Below are positions 6,578 through 12,936 of a stretch of 17,258 nucleotides of DNA, piece by piece; position 1 is the first letter of the stretch; every line of letters starts with the position of its first letter. Position numbers and translations under genes: made by a program. Source of the stretch: Clostridia bacterium (GTDB lineage Bacteria > Bacillota > Clostridia > Oscillospirales > Acutalibacteraceae). The notes beneath the pieces were generated by a model. The model did no database searches and was not told the DNA's origin. It saw only the letters and a program-made list of their open reading frames with translations. The DNA lies in contig JAFOCH010000149.1 of the NCBI GenBank assembly GCA_017381395.1, forward strand, positions 1 to 17,258. Direction: 5' to 3'.

Positions 6578-7919
6578 CTTTTGCCGCTTGTAATGTTTTG
6601 TTCGCGACGGTACGTGCAACGCCTACGCCTGCACCTGCATTTTCGGCAACTACGACGAATGCGAGGGGATAGTCGTCATTCATATTGAAGCCGACAAACC
6701 AGGAGTGAGGCGTTATTCCTTCGTCAACTTCGGCCGTTCCCGTTTTTGCACAAACGCTCAGTCCGGGGAAACGGTGGTCACCATATGTCGACGAAACTGT
6801 GTAGCGCATCATTTCTTTTAGCTTGTTTGCAGTTGTTCTTGAAAAAAGCTGCGAGGTATAATCGGTCGAGCTGCTGCCGAATTTTATTCCGTCGGCGGAG
6901 GTCACCGATTCGATCAGGTAGGGCTTTACTGCCTTTCCTTCGTTTGCAATTGCTCCCATTACGGTCAGGTAGCCGAGCGGATTAACCAGGTCGGTGTATT
7001 GGCCCATTCCTGCCCAGCCGAGGTCCACCTTTCGTATGTTCGAAAGGTCTATGCGACCGGACTTTGCCTTTATTCCGTCGATTTCGGCGGCCGAATTAAG
7101 TCCCAGCTTGTCCGCATATTTTTGCAAGGTGTCGGCGCCAAGGTCGATTGCCAGCTGTGAAAAATACGCGTTGCATGATTTCGCCAGTGCCTCGCGTAAG
7201 GTCATTTCGCCATGCTTTGACATACACGAAATTGTTTCGCCCTCTACCGTTGTACCATGGTCACATACATAAGTGCGTGTTTCGGCATCGTCGAGTGTTT
7301 CGAGCGCGGCAATGGCCGTCACCAACTTAAAAGTTGAGCCGGGCGGATATGACGAGGATAAAAAGCGGTTTATATAAATTCCCTTGTCCTCTTTACCCTC
7401 TTTTGTCGGGTCGTAGGTGGGGGAAGAAACCATGCACACAACCTCGCCTGTTTTGTAGTTATACACGCCGACTGCACCGCTGTAATTTCCGAGTGCCTTT
7501 AATGCGACGGTGTTAACCTTTGCGCTGAGTGTGAGCTCGATGTTATTACCGCCCGATTTGGCGGAAAAGAGTCCTGTCACGCGGTTATATCCTGTGAGGG
7601 TGTCCCAATGGCTTGTTGAAAGTCCTGTTTTGATAAATCCTTTAAGGTCGCCGACAGCGTGAAGGGTACTCACCCGAATATAAAAATCGGGGTTGTAAAT
7701 TCGCTTACCCTCCTCGGTTGTCGCGAGGACGACTCCGTCGCGGTCGGTGATGTCGCCTGCGTTTACGATGGTACCGTTTTTATAAATATGCCTGTTTGCA
7801 GGGAAGCTTGTCCAATCGTCACCGTTAGTAAACGAGAGGTAGCATAGAGCAAACAGCCCGATAGAAAAAGCTATCGTAAACAGTAGCAAAAACATTGAGC
7901 GGAGTGACATTTGTTTCAT
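6567..7919 (-). CDS. Class B penicillin-binding protein (PbpA-like transpeptidase)
   Basis: The protein has 450 residues: one N-terminal membrane anchor (about 9-29), a short linker domain beginning TDRDGVVLA (58-66), then the transpeptidase. The three penicillin-binding motifs are intact: PGSTFK (Ser195 nucleophile, Lys198), SCN (248-250) and KTGTAE (392-397). It crosslinks peptidoglycan stem peptides outside the membrane. The long dimerisation module of FtsI/PBP2 is missing and the size matches actinobacterial PbpA. The ATG overlaps the stop of the upstream SEDS gene by four bases (ATGA), with GGAGGTGA at 7926-7933 inside that gene, so the two are translationally coupled. SEDS polymerases work with cognate class B PBPs, so this is very likely such a pair; division versus elongation cannot be told from sequence. 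Confidence 0.94.
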   Translation of the reverse strand: MKQMSLRSMFLLLFTIAFSIGLFALCYLSFTNGDDWTSFPANRHIYKNGTIVNAGDITDRDGVVLATTEEGKRIYNPDFYIRVSTLHAVGDLKGFIKTGLSTSHWDTLTGYNRVTGLFSAKSGGNNIELTLSAKVNTVALKALGNYSGAVGVYNYKTGEVVCMVSSPTYDPTKEGKEDKGIYINRFLSSSYPPGSTFKLVTAIAALETLDDAETRTYVCDHGTTVEGETISCMSKHGEMTLREALAKSCNAYFSQLAIDLGADTLQKYADKLGLNSAAEIDGIKAKSGRIDLSNIRKVDLGWAGMGQYTDLVNPLGYLTVMGAIANEGKAVKPYLIESVTSADGIKFGSSSTDYTSQLFSRTTANKLKEMMRYTVSSTYGDHRFPGLSVCAKTGTAEVDEGITPHSWFVGFNMNDDYPLAFVVVAENAGAGVGVARTVANKTLQAAKELF

Positions 7920-9544
7920 TCTACGTCACCTCCGAGTCCTGCTGATTTTATAAAAGCGAGCATTCCCATACTTGCCATAATTGACGAGCCGCCGTTTGAA
8001 ATAAGGGGAAGTGTAACACCTGTCAGAGGCAAAAGATCGGTCGAACCGAATATATTAAGCGCCGCTTGAAACAGAAACATTCCCGATGCGGCTGCCGCTG
8101 CAATCGAATAATAAACCGAGCGAGTCATTCCCGCCCTCTTTATCGCGTACAGGGTAAAAAGGATTAGCACGGCAACGCAGCAAAGTCCGATTATCAGTCC
8201 CCACTCCTCGACAACAAAGCCAAAAACGAGGTCGGTATCTGCCGCGGCAACGAGGTCTAGGTTTCCTTCTCCTCCGCCGACGCCAAAAAGGCCGCCACTG
8301 CCGATCGCAATCATGGTATTAACCTGCTGATAGCCGCTTGTATATGCATTTTCCCACGCGTGTAAATAGGTGGCAAATCGGTTTGCAACGTAGGGTTTGA
8401 GTGCGATAATGGCTACCGCGCCGACAATTGCCGCACCGATAAAAAGGATAATTGCTTTAAGGTCGCCCGAGCGCATGAATACGATAATCAGCATACCGAT
8501 AAAGAATATTGATGCCGTACCGAAATCGCGCATAATGAAAAGCGGCAACAAGCACGCACCCGAAAAGCAGGTAAAAAGGACTAAATTTCGCGTGGTTATC
8601 AGTCGGTTGAGCGAGGCGCATCCTGCGAAAATATACGCGATTTTTACAAATTCGGACGGCTGAACGGTGGTAAAGCCGAGGTCAATCCAGTTTTTTGCCC
8701 CGTTAAGCTCGGTGCCGAATAAAATGTTAAAGAAAAGGAGTCCCACTCCGACAACGCCGACCGCATAACGCAGCTTCATCGTGAGCGACAGATTTTTTAA
8801 CACGAAATATAGAATAATGAAAACCACAAGCCCGAGCATCATCGCGATAAATTGCTTGTAAAGTGAATCGGGCATAGCACTTGCCGCAACCGAAAGTCCG
8901 AATGTGCATAGAAAGAAGCCACAAAGCTCGATTCCGACGTTCTCGAAATTCATTATTTTCAGATAAATCCATTCTACCGCAATCAGTCCGCCGAAGCAAA
9001 TCGGCAACTGGATGGGGAAATTATCAGTAGAAAGATAGTGAATGGTGAGCGACAACGCAACCATTATTTGAAGCATTGTCAATACCACTGTGGCACACTT
9101 TGCCCTGACCGAGTTCAGCTCATCATTTTTATCATACGGAATATACGGGTCGCGGCTGTCGTCGAGCATAAGCTCGGCCGATGCGACCGTAATGGTATCG
9201 CCGTGGTCTATCGGCTCGGGGGAATCGATTTCCTCCTCATTAAGCAGAACATCGCCAACGGGATGGAGCATCCATCCGTCATGTTCGAGTATTATCGCGG
9301 AGGCATTGAGGGGAGCATTCTTTGACCTTACGACAATGTCGCAGTGTCGTCCTCGACCGATTATATTCTCCCTCGCCGTGATGGGAAAGACCTTTCCGTT
9401 CTGGTCAACCAGTCGGGCGAAAATCGGCTTTTCCTTCTTTCCACCGATGAGAATTTTGTATAACAGATATATTACCGTTACGGCCGCTACGGGAATGATA
9501 AAGCGTATCAGCCAGCAGTAAAAGTATGCAAGCCATTGGAGCAT
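7916..9544 (-). CDS. SEDS peptidoglycan polymerase (FtsW/RodA family) with N-terminal FHA domain
   Basis: The 542-residue membrane protein polymerises lipid II into glycan strands. Architecture: membrane helix (about 13-33), cytoplasmic FHA-like domain (about 42-128, GRGRHCDIVV at 63-72, LNEEEI at 101-106, HGDTITV at 114-120), then the multi-helix SEDS core from about 147. SEDS motifs are NGAKNWIDLG (281-290), QPSEFVK (295-301), RDFGTA (339-344), AADTDLVFGFVVEE (434-447, Asp438 the probable catalytic Asp) and TGVTLPLISNGGSS (508-521). In the FHA part the SxxHA signature reads LNASA (79-83), so the usual Ser and His are replaced, while Arg64 and Asn102 remain. AAGGAGG at 9555-9561 lies ten bases before the ATG. 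Together with the coupled PBP this resembles actinobacterial fha-rodA-pbpA loci, but with the FHA domain fused. No Ser/Thr kinase gene is in the window. Confidence 0.93.
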   Translation of the reverse strand: MLQWLAYFYCWLIRFIIPVAAVTVIYLLYKILIGGKKEKPIFARLVDQNGKVFPITARENIIGRGRHCDIVVRSKNAPLNASAIILEHDGWMLHPVGDVLLNEEEIDSPEPIDHGDTITVASAELMLDDSRDPYIPYDKNDELNSVRAKCATVVLTMLQIMVALSLTIHYLSTDNFPIQLPICFGGLIAVEWIYLKIMNFENVGIELCGFFLCTFGLSVAASAMPDSLYKQFIAMMLGLVVFIILYFVLKNLSLTMKLRYAVGVVGVGLLFFNILFGTELNGAKNWIDLGFTTVQPSEFVKIAYIFAGCASLNRLITTRNLVLFTCFSGACLLPLFIMRDFGTASIFFIGMLIIVFMRSGDLKAIILFIGAAIVGAVAIIALKPYVANRFATYLHAWENAYTSGYQQVNTMIAIGSGGLFGVGGGEGNLDLVAAADTDLVFGFVVEEWGLIIGLCCVAVLILFTLYAIKRAGMTRSVYYSIAAAAASGMFLFQAALNIFGSTDLLPLTGVTLPLISNGGSSIMASMGMLAFIKSAGLGGDVE

Positions 9545-9596
9545 TCGCCGTCGGCCTCCTTTTTTTGAGCAGTAATATATATCTATATTCTGTTTT

Positions 9597-9625
9597 ATTT
9601 TACTATATTATGCGCCTTATGTCAA
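9597..9625 (-). promoter_or_regulatory. SigA-type promoter of the SEDS/PBP operon
   Basis: Minus strand: TTGACA (9625-9620), 17-base spacer, TAAAAT (9602-9597). This is one mismatch from consensus, about 52 bases before the SEDS ATG. Confidence 0.8.
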
Positions 9626-9626
9626 C

Positions 9627-9655
9627 TTGTAAAGCGGAGCGAAATGTGTTACAAT
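9627..9655 (+). promoter_or_regulatory. SigA-type promoter of trmL
   Basis: Plus strand: TTGTAA (9627-9632), 17-base spacer, TACAAT (9650-9655), about 41 bases before the trmL ATG. Its -35 box begins one base after the -35 of the opposite-facing SEDS promoter. Confidence 0.65.
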
Positions 9656-9696
9656 GTTATCTAATAAATCCAAAAAAGTGAGATGTTTTATAAAAA

Positions 9697-10140
9697 ATGG
9701 CAGTTTTAAATATCGTAATGGTCGAGCCCCAAATCCCACAAAACACCGGAAACGTAGCGCGAACCTGTGCCGCTACGGGAGCTCGGCTTCACCTTGTCGG
9801 CCCGATGGGATTCAAAATTGACGATAAAAAGTTAAAAAGAGCAGGGCTCGATTATTGGCACCTGCTCGATATAACCTTTTATGATGATTTAGACGATTTT
9901 TTGGCAAAGAACGAGGGCGAATTTTTCTTCTTTTCGACAAAGTCGCTCGGTACCCATTCAGACATGACCTATCCTGATGGTGCATACCTCTTTTTCGGTG
10001 CCGAAACTCACGGTCTGCCCGAAAAGTTACTCTTCGACCACCCCGACCGATGCGTTAGAATACCCATGATTGACGATGCGCGCAGTCTTAATTTATCCAA
10101 TTCGGTCGCAATCGGAGCGTACGAGGTGCTTCGTCAATGA
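9697..10140 (+). CDS. trmL: tRNA (cytidine(34)-2'-O)-methyltransferase TrmL, C-terminal tail cut by in-frame TGA
   Basis: This SPOUT-family methyltransferase of 147 residues 2'-O-methylates the wobble base of tRNA-Leu isoacceptors using S-adenosylmethionine. EPQIPQNTGNVART (10-23), FGAETHGLPE (100-109) and RIPMIDDARSLNLSNSVAIG (121-140) are the three SPOUT motifs that build the cofactor-binding knot. The frame stops at TGA (10138-10140), but the same frame continues for 23 codons (GYPELQNEGKLTQYDW and onward) to a second TGA at 10210-10212. That extension looks like the normal TrmL tail (LRQxGFPxLxxEG), so the stop appears to be a mutation, possibly CGA to TGA, or a sequence error. The knot core is complete, so a short protein could still work. 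The ribosome binding site is weak (GTGAG, 14 bases upstream). Confidence 0.9.
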   Translation: MAVLNIVMVEPQIPQNTGNVARTCAATGARLHLVGPMGFKIDDKKLKRAGLDYWHLLDITFYDDLDDFLAKNEGEFFFFSTKSLGTHSDMTYPDGAYLFFGAETHGLPEKLLFDHPDRCVRIPMIDDARSLNLSNSVAIGAYEVLRQ

Positions 10141-10212
10141 GGCTACCCCGAACTGCAAAACGAGGGTAAGCTCACCCAGTACGATTGGTCGCAGGCGAAT
10201 TTCGAGTTTTGA
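10141..10212 (+). pseudogene. trmL: Detached C-terminal tail of trmL (23 codons after in-frame TGA)
   Basis: The reading frame beyond the trmL TGA codes GYPELQNEGKLTQYDW, seven further residues, and then TGA. Its similarity to the usual TrmL end is why I treat it as part of the ancestral gene rather than spacer. There is no own start codon or ribosome binding site, so it would only be made by readthrough. Confidence 0.6.
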
Positions 10213-10241
10213 ATCATTTTAAAGTGAATAATCAATCTGTT

Positions 10242-10282
10242 TTCAGCCGTTTCTCCGTATGAGCAGCGGCTGAATTTGTTTT
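10242..10282 (+). terminator. Possible terminator of trmL, overlapping the 3' end of dpaB
   Basis: TTCAGCCG (10242-10249) and CGGCTGAA (10267-10274) form a perfect 8-bp stem with a 17-base loop, followed on the plus strand by TTTGTTTT. The left arm includes the dpaB stop region and the right arm lies inside dpaB, so the hairpin would end + transcripts. On the minus strand there is no T-run after it. Confidence 0.35.
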
Positions 10283-10827
10283 CCCTCTATCGCCGCCCGA
10301 ATGGTATCGTCAATCAGCGAAAAGTCGGAGATGAGCGAGGTCGGCTTTGATTGGGCATCATCCTGCTCAAAAGGAACAAAATACACGTTTTTTGTATTAA
10401 GCAGAGCACCGATATTCTTTGCCGAGCCGGAAAGGGCATCGTTGGTGGCTATCGCGATTACAACCGGACGACCATTTCTCAGATGCGCCTTTGCCGCCAT
10501 GGTAACGGAGGTGTCGGTAATTCCGTTTGCAAGCTTGGCGGCGGTGTTACCCGTGCAGGGAGCGATTACCAGAATGTCGAGCAGTCCCTTTGGGCCTATC
10601 GGCTCGGCCTCCTTTACCGAGGTGATGATATCCTTTTCGCATATTTCCTTTACCCGTGATTTAAAGTCGTCCGCGCTGCCAAACCGCGTGTCTGTTACCT
10701 GAACGATGGGCGACATAATGGGGAATAGGTTGTATCCTTTTTCTTTCAGATTTTTCAGCTCGTTTACGGCGGCGCCGAGGGTGCAGAAGGAACCGCACAT
10801 AGCAAAGCCGACGTTTAATACATTCAT
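10243..10827 (-). CDS. dpaB: Dipicolinate synthase subunit B (flavoprotein)
   Basis: A 194-residue flavoprotein of the Cys-decarboxylase/DFP-like fold. With DpaA it converts a lysine-pathway intermediate (dihydroxytetrahydrodipicolinate) to dipicolinic acid, the calcium chelator of the spore core; synthesis takes place in the mother cell. Visible family features are the N-terminal FAMCGSFCT (8-16), the flavin-site stretch APCTGNTAAKLANGITD (89-105), RNGRPVVIAIATNDALSG (117-134), and PFEQDDAQSKPTSLI (152-166) with the conserved QDD..KP. The ATG overlaps the dpaA stop by four bases (ATGA), with GGGAGG just upstream, giving translational coupling. Length is normal. Confidence 0.94.
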   Translation of the reverse strand: MNVLNVGFAMCGSFCTLGAAVNELKNLKEKGYNLFPIMSPIVQVTDTRFGSADDFKSRVKEICEKDIITSVKEAEPIGPKGLLDILVIAPCTGNTAAKLANGITDTSVTMAAKAHLRNGRPVVIAIATNDALSGSAKNIGALLNTKNVYFVPFEQDDAQSKPTSLISDFSLIDDTIRAAIEGKQIQPLLIRRNG

Positions 10828-11618
10828 AAAAATTCCTCCCGAATAATCTCTGTTATGGTATTTAAAATGTTTTTTGCCGCCGTAACGGGAGCGACCTTCG
10901 CGGGCAGTGACGGGGCGTTGATATATCGTATTTCAGCCCCCGATAACGAGTCGAAATCGACCCCGTAAGGAGCCGATGCAAGCTCGATGTAAAGGGCGTC
11001 TTTTTTTATCATTTTTACTGTATCGTTGCTGTAAATTCTATGAGGAACGGTGTTGAAAATAATCGAAAATTTGTCGACATGGTCGGCAAGCTCACTCGTC
11101 AAAATGTGATTTACGCCGCATTTTTCAGCATAATCAAGGTCGGTATTTTTTCGTGCGCTTACGGTGACCTTTGCACCCATTGCCTTTAAATATTTTGCTA
11201 GCACCTTTCCGATTTTGCCATAGCCCGAGACGAGACATTCGGCGTCGAAAAGGGCAAAATCGGTATTTTCAATAGCAATAGAAATGGCACCCTCCGCCGT
11301 CGGTATTGCGTTTAATTCGGCAAAGGAGTCCCTTTCGTTGTAGTCAAAAATGAGGGCACCCGCCGCCCTTATCTTTGATGCGAAATCGGGCGGAATCAGA
11401 CCTCCGAAGAACACGTCGCCCTCATCGGCCGCCTCAACAATTTCTGACAGAGCGATTTTGCCCCCTTCAAACGGGGTATTGAGGTTTTTTCCGTCGCGTG
11501 TCAACGGCAGGGGCAGAATTATAATGTGAGCGTCGGGCGAAAGGGTGTGACCCCCTGAAATGAGTAGCTTTTTAAGTATCTCAAATCGTTTGTCGCCGCC
11601 AATAATTTTAAATTGCAT
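10824..11618 (-). CDS. dpaA: Dipicolinate synthase subunit A
   Basis: With the ATG at 11618 the protein has 264 residues. It is the NAD(P)-dependent partner of DpaB in dipicolinic acid synthesis during sporulation. The N-terminus MQFKIIGGDKRFEIL matches the family's conserved IGGDxR start. A Rossmann loop GYGKIG lies at 132-137 with ARK at its second strand end, NTVPHRI near 190-196 and SLPAKVAPVTAA near 237-248. An in-frame ATG 15 codons upstream (11663) exists, but it lies inside the hairpin of the cca terminator and adds residues the family lacks, so I reject it. GGGG eight bases before the chosen ATG is a weak ribosome binding site. In B. subtilis spoVF is sigma-K controlled; see the candidate promoter. 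Confidence 0.93.
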   Translation of the reverse strand: MQFKIIGGDKRFEILKKLLISGGHTLSPDAHIIILPLPLTRDGKNLNTPFEGGKIALSEIVEAADEGDVFFGGLIPPDFASKIRAAGALIFDYNERDSFAELNAIPTAEGAISIAIENTDFALFDAECLVSGYGKIGKVLAKYLKAMGAKVTVSARKNTDLDYAEKCGVNHILTSELADHVDKFSIIFNTVPHRIYSNDTVKMIKKDALYIELASAPYGVDFDSLSGAEIRYINAPSLPAKVAPVTAAKNILNTITEIIREEFL

Positions 11619-11632
11619 ATTCTCAACCCCAT

Positions 11633-11671
11633 AAAAAAATCTCATAGAATGTTCTATACTCATTCTATGAG
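11633..11671 (-). terminator. Terminator of cca, between cca and dpaA
   Basis: An 11-bp perfect stem (CTCATAGAATG at 11641-11651 and CATTCTATGAG at 11661-11671, 9-base loop) is followed on the minus strand by ATTTTTTT. It starts 13 bases after the cca stop and ends just before the dpaA ribosome binding site, separating housekeeping cca from sporulation dpaAB. Confidence 0.88.
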
Positions 11672-11688
11672 ATATTTGTCGGTTTAGT
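11661..11688 (-). promoter_or_regulatory. Candidate sigma-K-type promoter of dpaAB nested in the cca terminator
   Basis: On the minus strand AC (11688-11687), a 17-base spacer and CATAGAATG (11669-11661) fit the sigma-K pattern AC-N16/17-CATAnnnTA except at the last base. The -10 is the first arm of the terminator stem, so RNA would start near 11654 in the loop and lack that arm. The pattern is short and can occur by chance; support comes mainly from position and the known sigma-K control of spoVF in B. subtilis. Confidence 0.3.
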
Positions 11689-12853
11689 TACTGTTTATAA
11701 TGCTTTTTAATTTTTCGGGGGAGTTTAGCTCGGGGCTGGCAATTACCCTTTCCAGAAGGTGATTTAGCACCCGACCGACCGCCTCACCGCTAACACCCAT
11801 TTCCGCAAGGTCGTCGCCGCCAATGGCAAGGTGGCGGATGAGATACGGCTCATTCTTTTTGACAATGTCGTAAAGCTCATTTTTCGCCGACGAAATTTCG
11901 CATCCGTACAGCACCTTGTGTGCCGAAAGGATCGCGAAAATATCCTCCACGCTGTGCTTTTGTAACAGGTGCTTTAACTCGGCTCGGTCAAAGGGCTGGT
12001 TTTCGTCCAGCGCGGCATAAATTAACCCGACCGCCGCCCTTGTCGTCCGCTCGGCTTTGAGATTAGCCAAAACTGATACGGCATCGCACCTGCACAGCTT
12101 TAAAAGCACGGCAATCCGTACATTCAAATTCTCGTCTATCTTATCAAGCGGTGACAAATCGTCACAATCATCTATCCCGATATGCTCAAATCCACCGTTT
12201 TTGACTATAATTTCGATAAGTGACGGCGCCTTTCCCATCAGTGCCTTTTTCATCTCACTGTAAATTCGCTCCGCGCTCACGTTATGAAGCGTTTTTGCAA
12301 GCTTTTTTATAGCCGCGAGGGTGTCACTTTCGATTGTGTAGCCGAGTGTCGAGCCGAAGCGAATTGCTCTCGAAATGCGGAGCGCATCCTCGTCAAACCG
12401 CCTTTCGGCATCGCCGACCGTACGCAGAAATTTTCTTTCAATATCCTCTTTTCCGCCGAAGCAGTCAAAAATCCCTCGTTTTTCATTATAACCAATTGCG
12501 TTGACGGTAAAGTCGCGACGCGCAAGGTCGTCCTTAAACTCGCCCGTGAAATTGACCGAGTCGGGACGTCGGTGGTCGGCATAGTCGCCGTCAATTCGGT
12601 ACCGCGTCACCTCAATCGGCTGACCGTCGGAGATGACCGTGACTGTGCCGTGCTTGATTCCCGTTTCGATCACGCGGTCGAATATGGACAAAATGGCTTC
12701 ACACGGCGCATTTGAGGCAATATCATAGTCGTGCGGAGTGATGCCCGACAGCATATCCCTCACGCATCCGCCGACAAGCCACGCCTCGTAGCCGCTTTCT
12801 TCAATTTTACTGATAACTGCCGCTACATAGGGCGGGATAAAAAAATTTTCCAT
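11684..12853 (-). CDS. cca: CCA tRNA nucleotidyltransferase (class II)
   Basis: The 389-residue enzyme adds or repairs the 3'-CCA of tRNAs using CTP and ATP. The polymerase-beta-like head is clear: LVGGCVRDML (26-35), PHDYDIASN (40-48) with metal-binding Asp42 and Asp44, RRDFTVNAIGYN (112-123), then FDCFGGKEDI (129-138) and RFDEDALRISRAIRF (152-166). The helical tail ends with LAIGGDDLAEMGVSGEAVG and VIASPELNSPEKL, typical of class II enzymes. The residues do not let me exclude a CC-only or A-only enzyme, but no second copy is in the window and length is normal. The ATG at 12853 has AAAGGAA upstream. It is divergent from murC and ends at its own terminator. Confidence 0.93.
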   Translation of the reverse strand: MENFFIPPYVAAVISKIEESGYEAWLVGGCVRDMLSGITPHDYDIASNAPCEAILSIFDRVIETGIKHGTVTVISDGQPIEVTRYRIDGDYADHRRPDSVNFTGEFKDDLARRDFTVNAIGYNEKRGIFDCFGGKEDIERKFLRTVGDAERRFDEDALRISRAIRFGSTLGYTIESDTLAAIKKLAKTLHNVSAERIYSEMKKALMGKAPSLIEIIVKNGGFEHIGIDDCDDLSPLDKIDENLNVRIAVLLKLCRCDAVSVLANLKAERTTRAAVGLIYAALDENQPFDRAELKHLLQKHSVEDIFAILSAHKVLYGCEISSAKNELYDIVKKNEPYLIRHLAIGGDDLAEMGVSGEAVGRVLNHLLERVIASPELNSPEKLKSIINSN

Positions 12854-12870
12854 AAAATGTTCCTTTTCGG

Positions 12871-12899
12871 TTGTTTATCGGTGAAAAAAGTGGTATTAT
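12871..12899 (+). promoter_or_regulatory. SigA-type promoter of murC
   Basis: Plus strand: TTGTTT (12871-12876), 17-base spacer, TATTAT (12894-12899), 38 bases before the murC ATG. The AGGAG at 12925-12929 is the ribosome binding site. Three mismatches to consensus. Confidence 0.6.
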
Positions 12900-12905
12900 A
12901 TTATA
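12895..12905 (-). promoter_or_regulatory. Tandem -10 boxes for cca (weak -35)
   Basis: Minus strand TATAATATAAT gives two overlapping perfect -10 boxes (12905-12900 and 12900-12895), about 42-50 bases before the cca ATG. No good TTGACA-like box stands 16-18 bases upstream of either. The first box overlaps the murC -10 on the other strand. Confidence 0.35.
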
Positions 12906-12936
12906 AGTTGCTAAAACTGAATTTAGGAGCGATAGT

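Noticed and set aside
9090..9521. A plus-strand open frame opposite the FHA part of the SEDS gene
   Set aside because: It is antisense to a coding region whose FHA and SEDS motifs are clear; no own signals.
10138..10140. TGA in trmL as selenocysteine or reassigned tryptophan codon
   Set aside because: TGA ends mltG, dpaA and dpaB normally here. I see no selenocysteine insertion hairpin directly after it, and the family has no conserved Cys/Sec or Trp at that position.
11619..11663. Upstream ATG (11663) as start of dpaA
   Set aside because: It sits in the loop/stem of the cca terminator, lacks a ribosome binding site and adds 15 residues not seen at the conserved IGGDxR start of the family.
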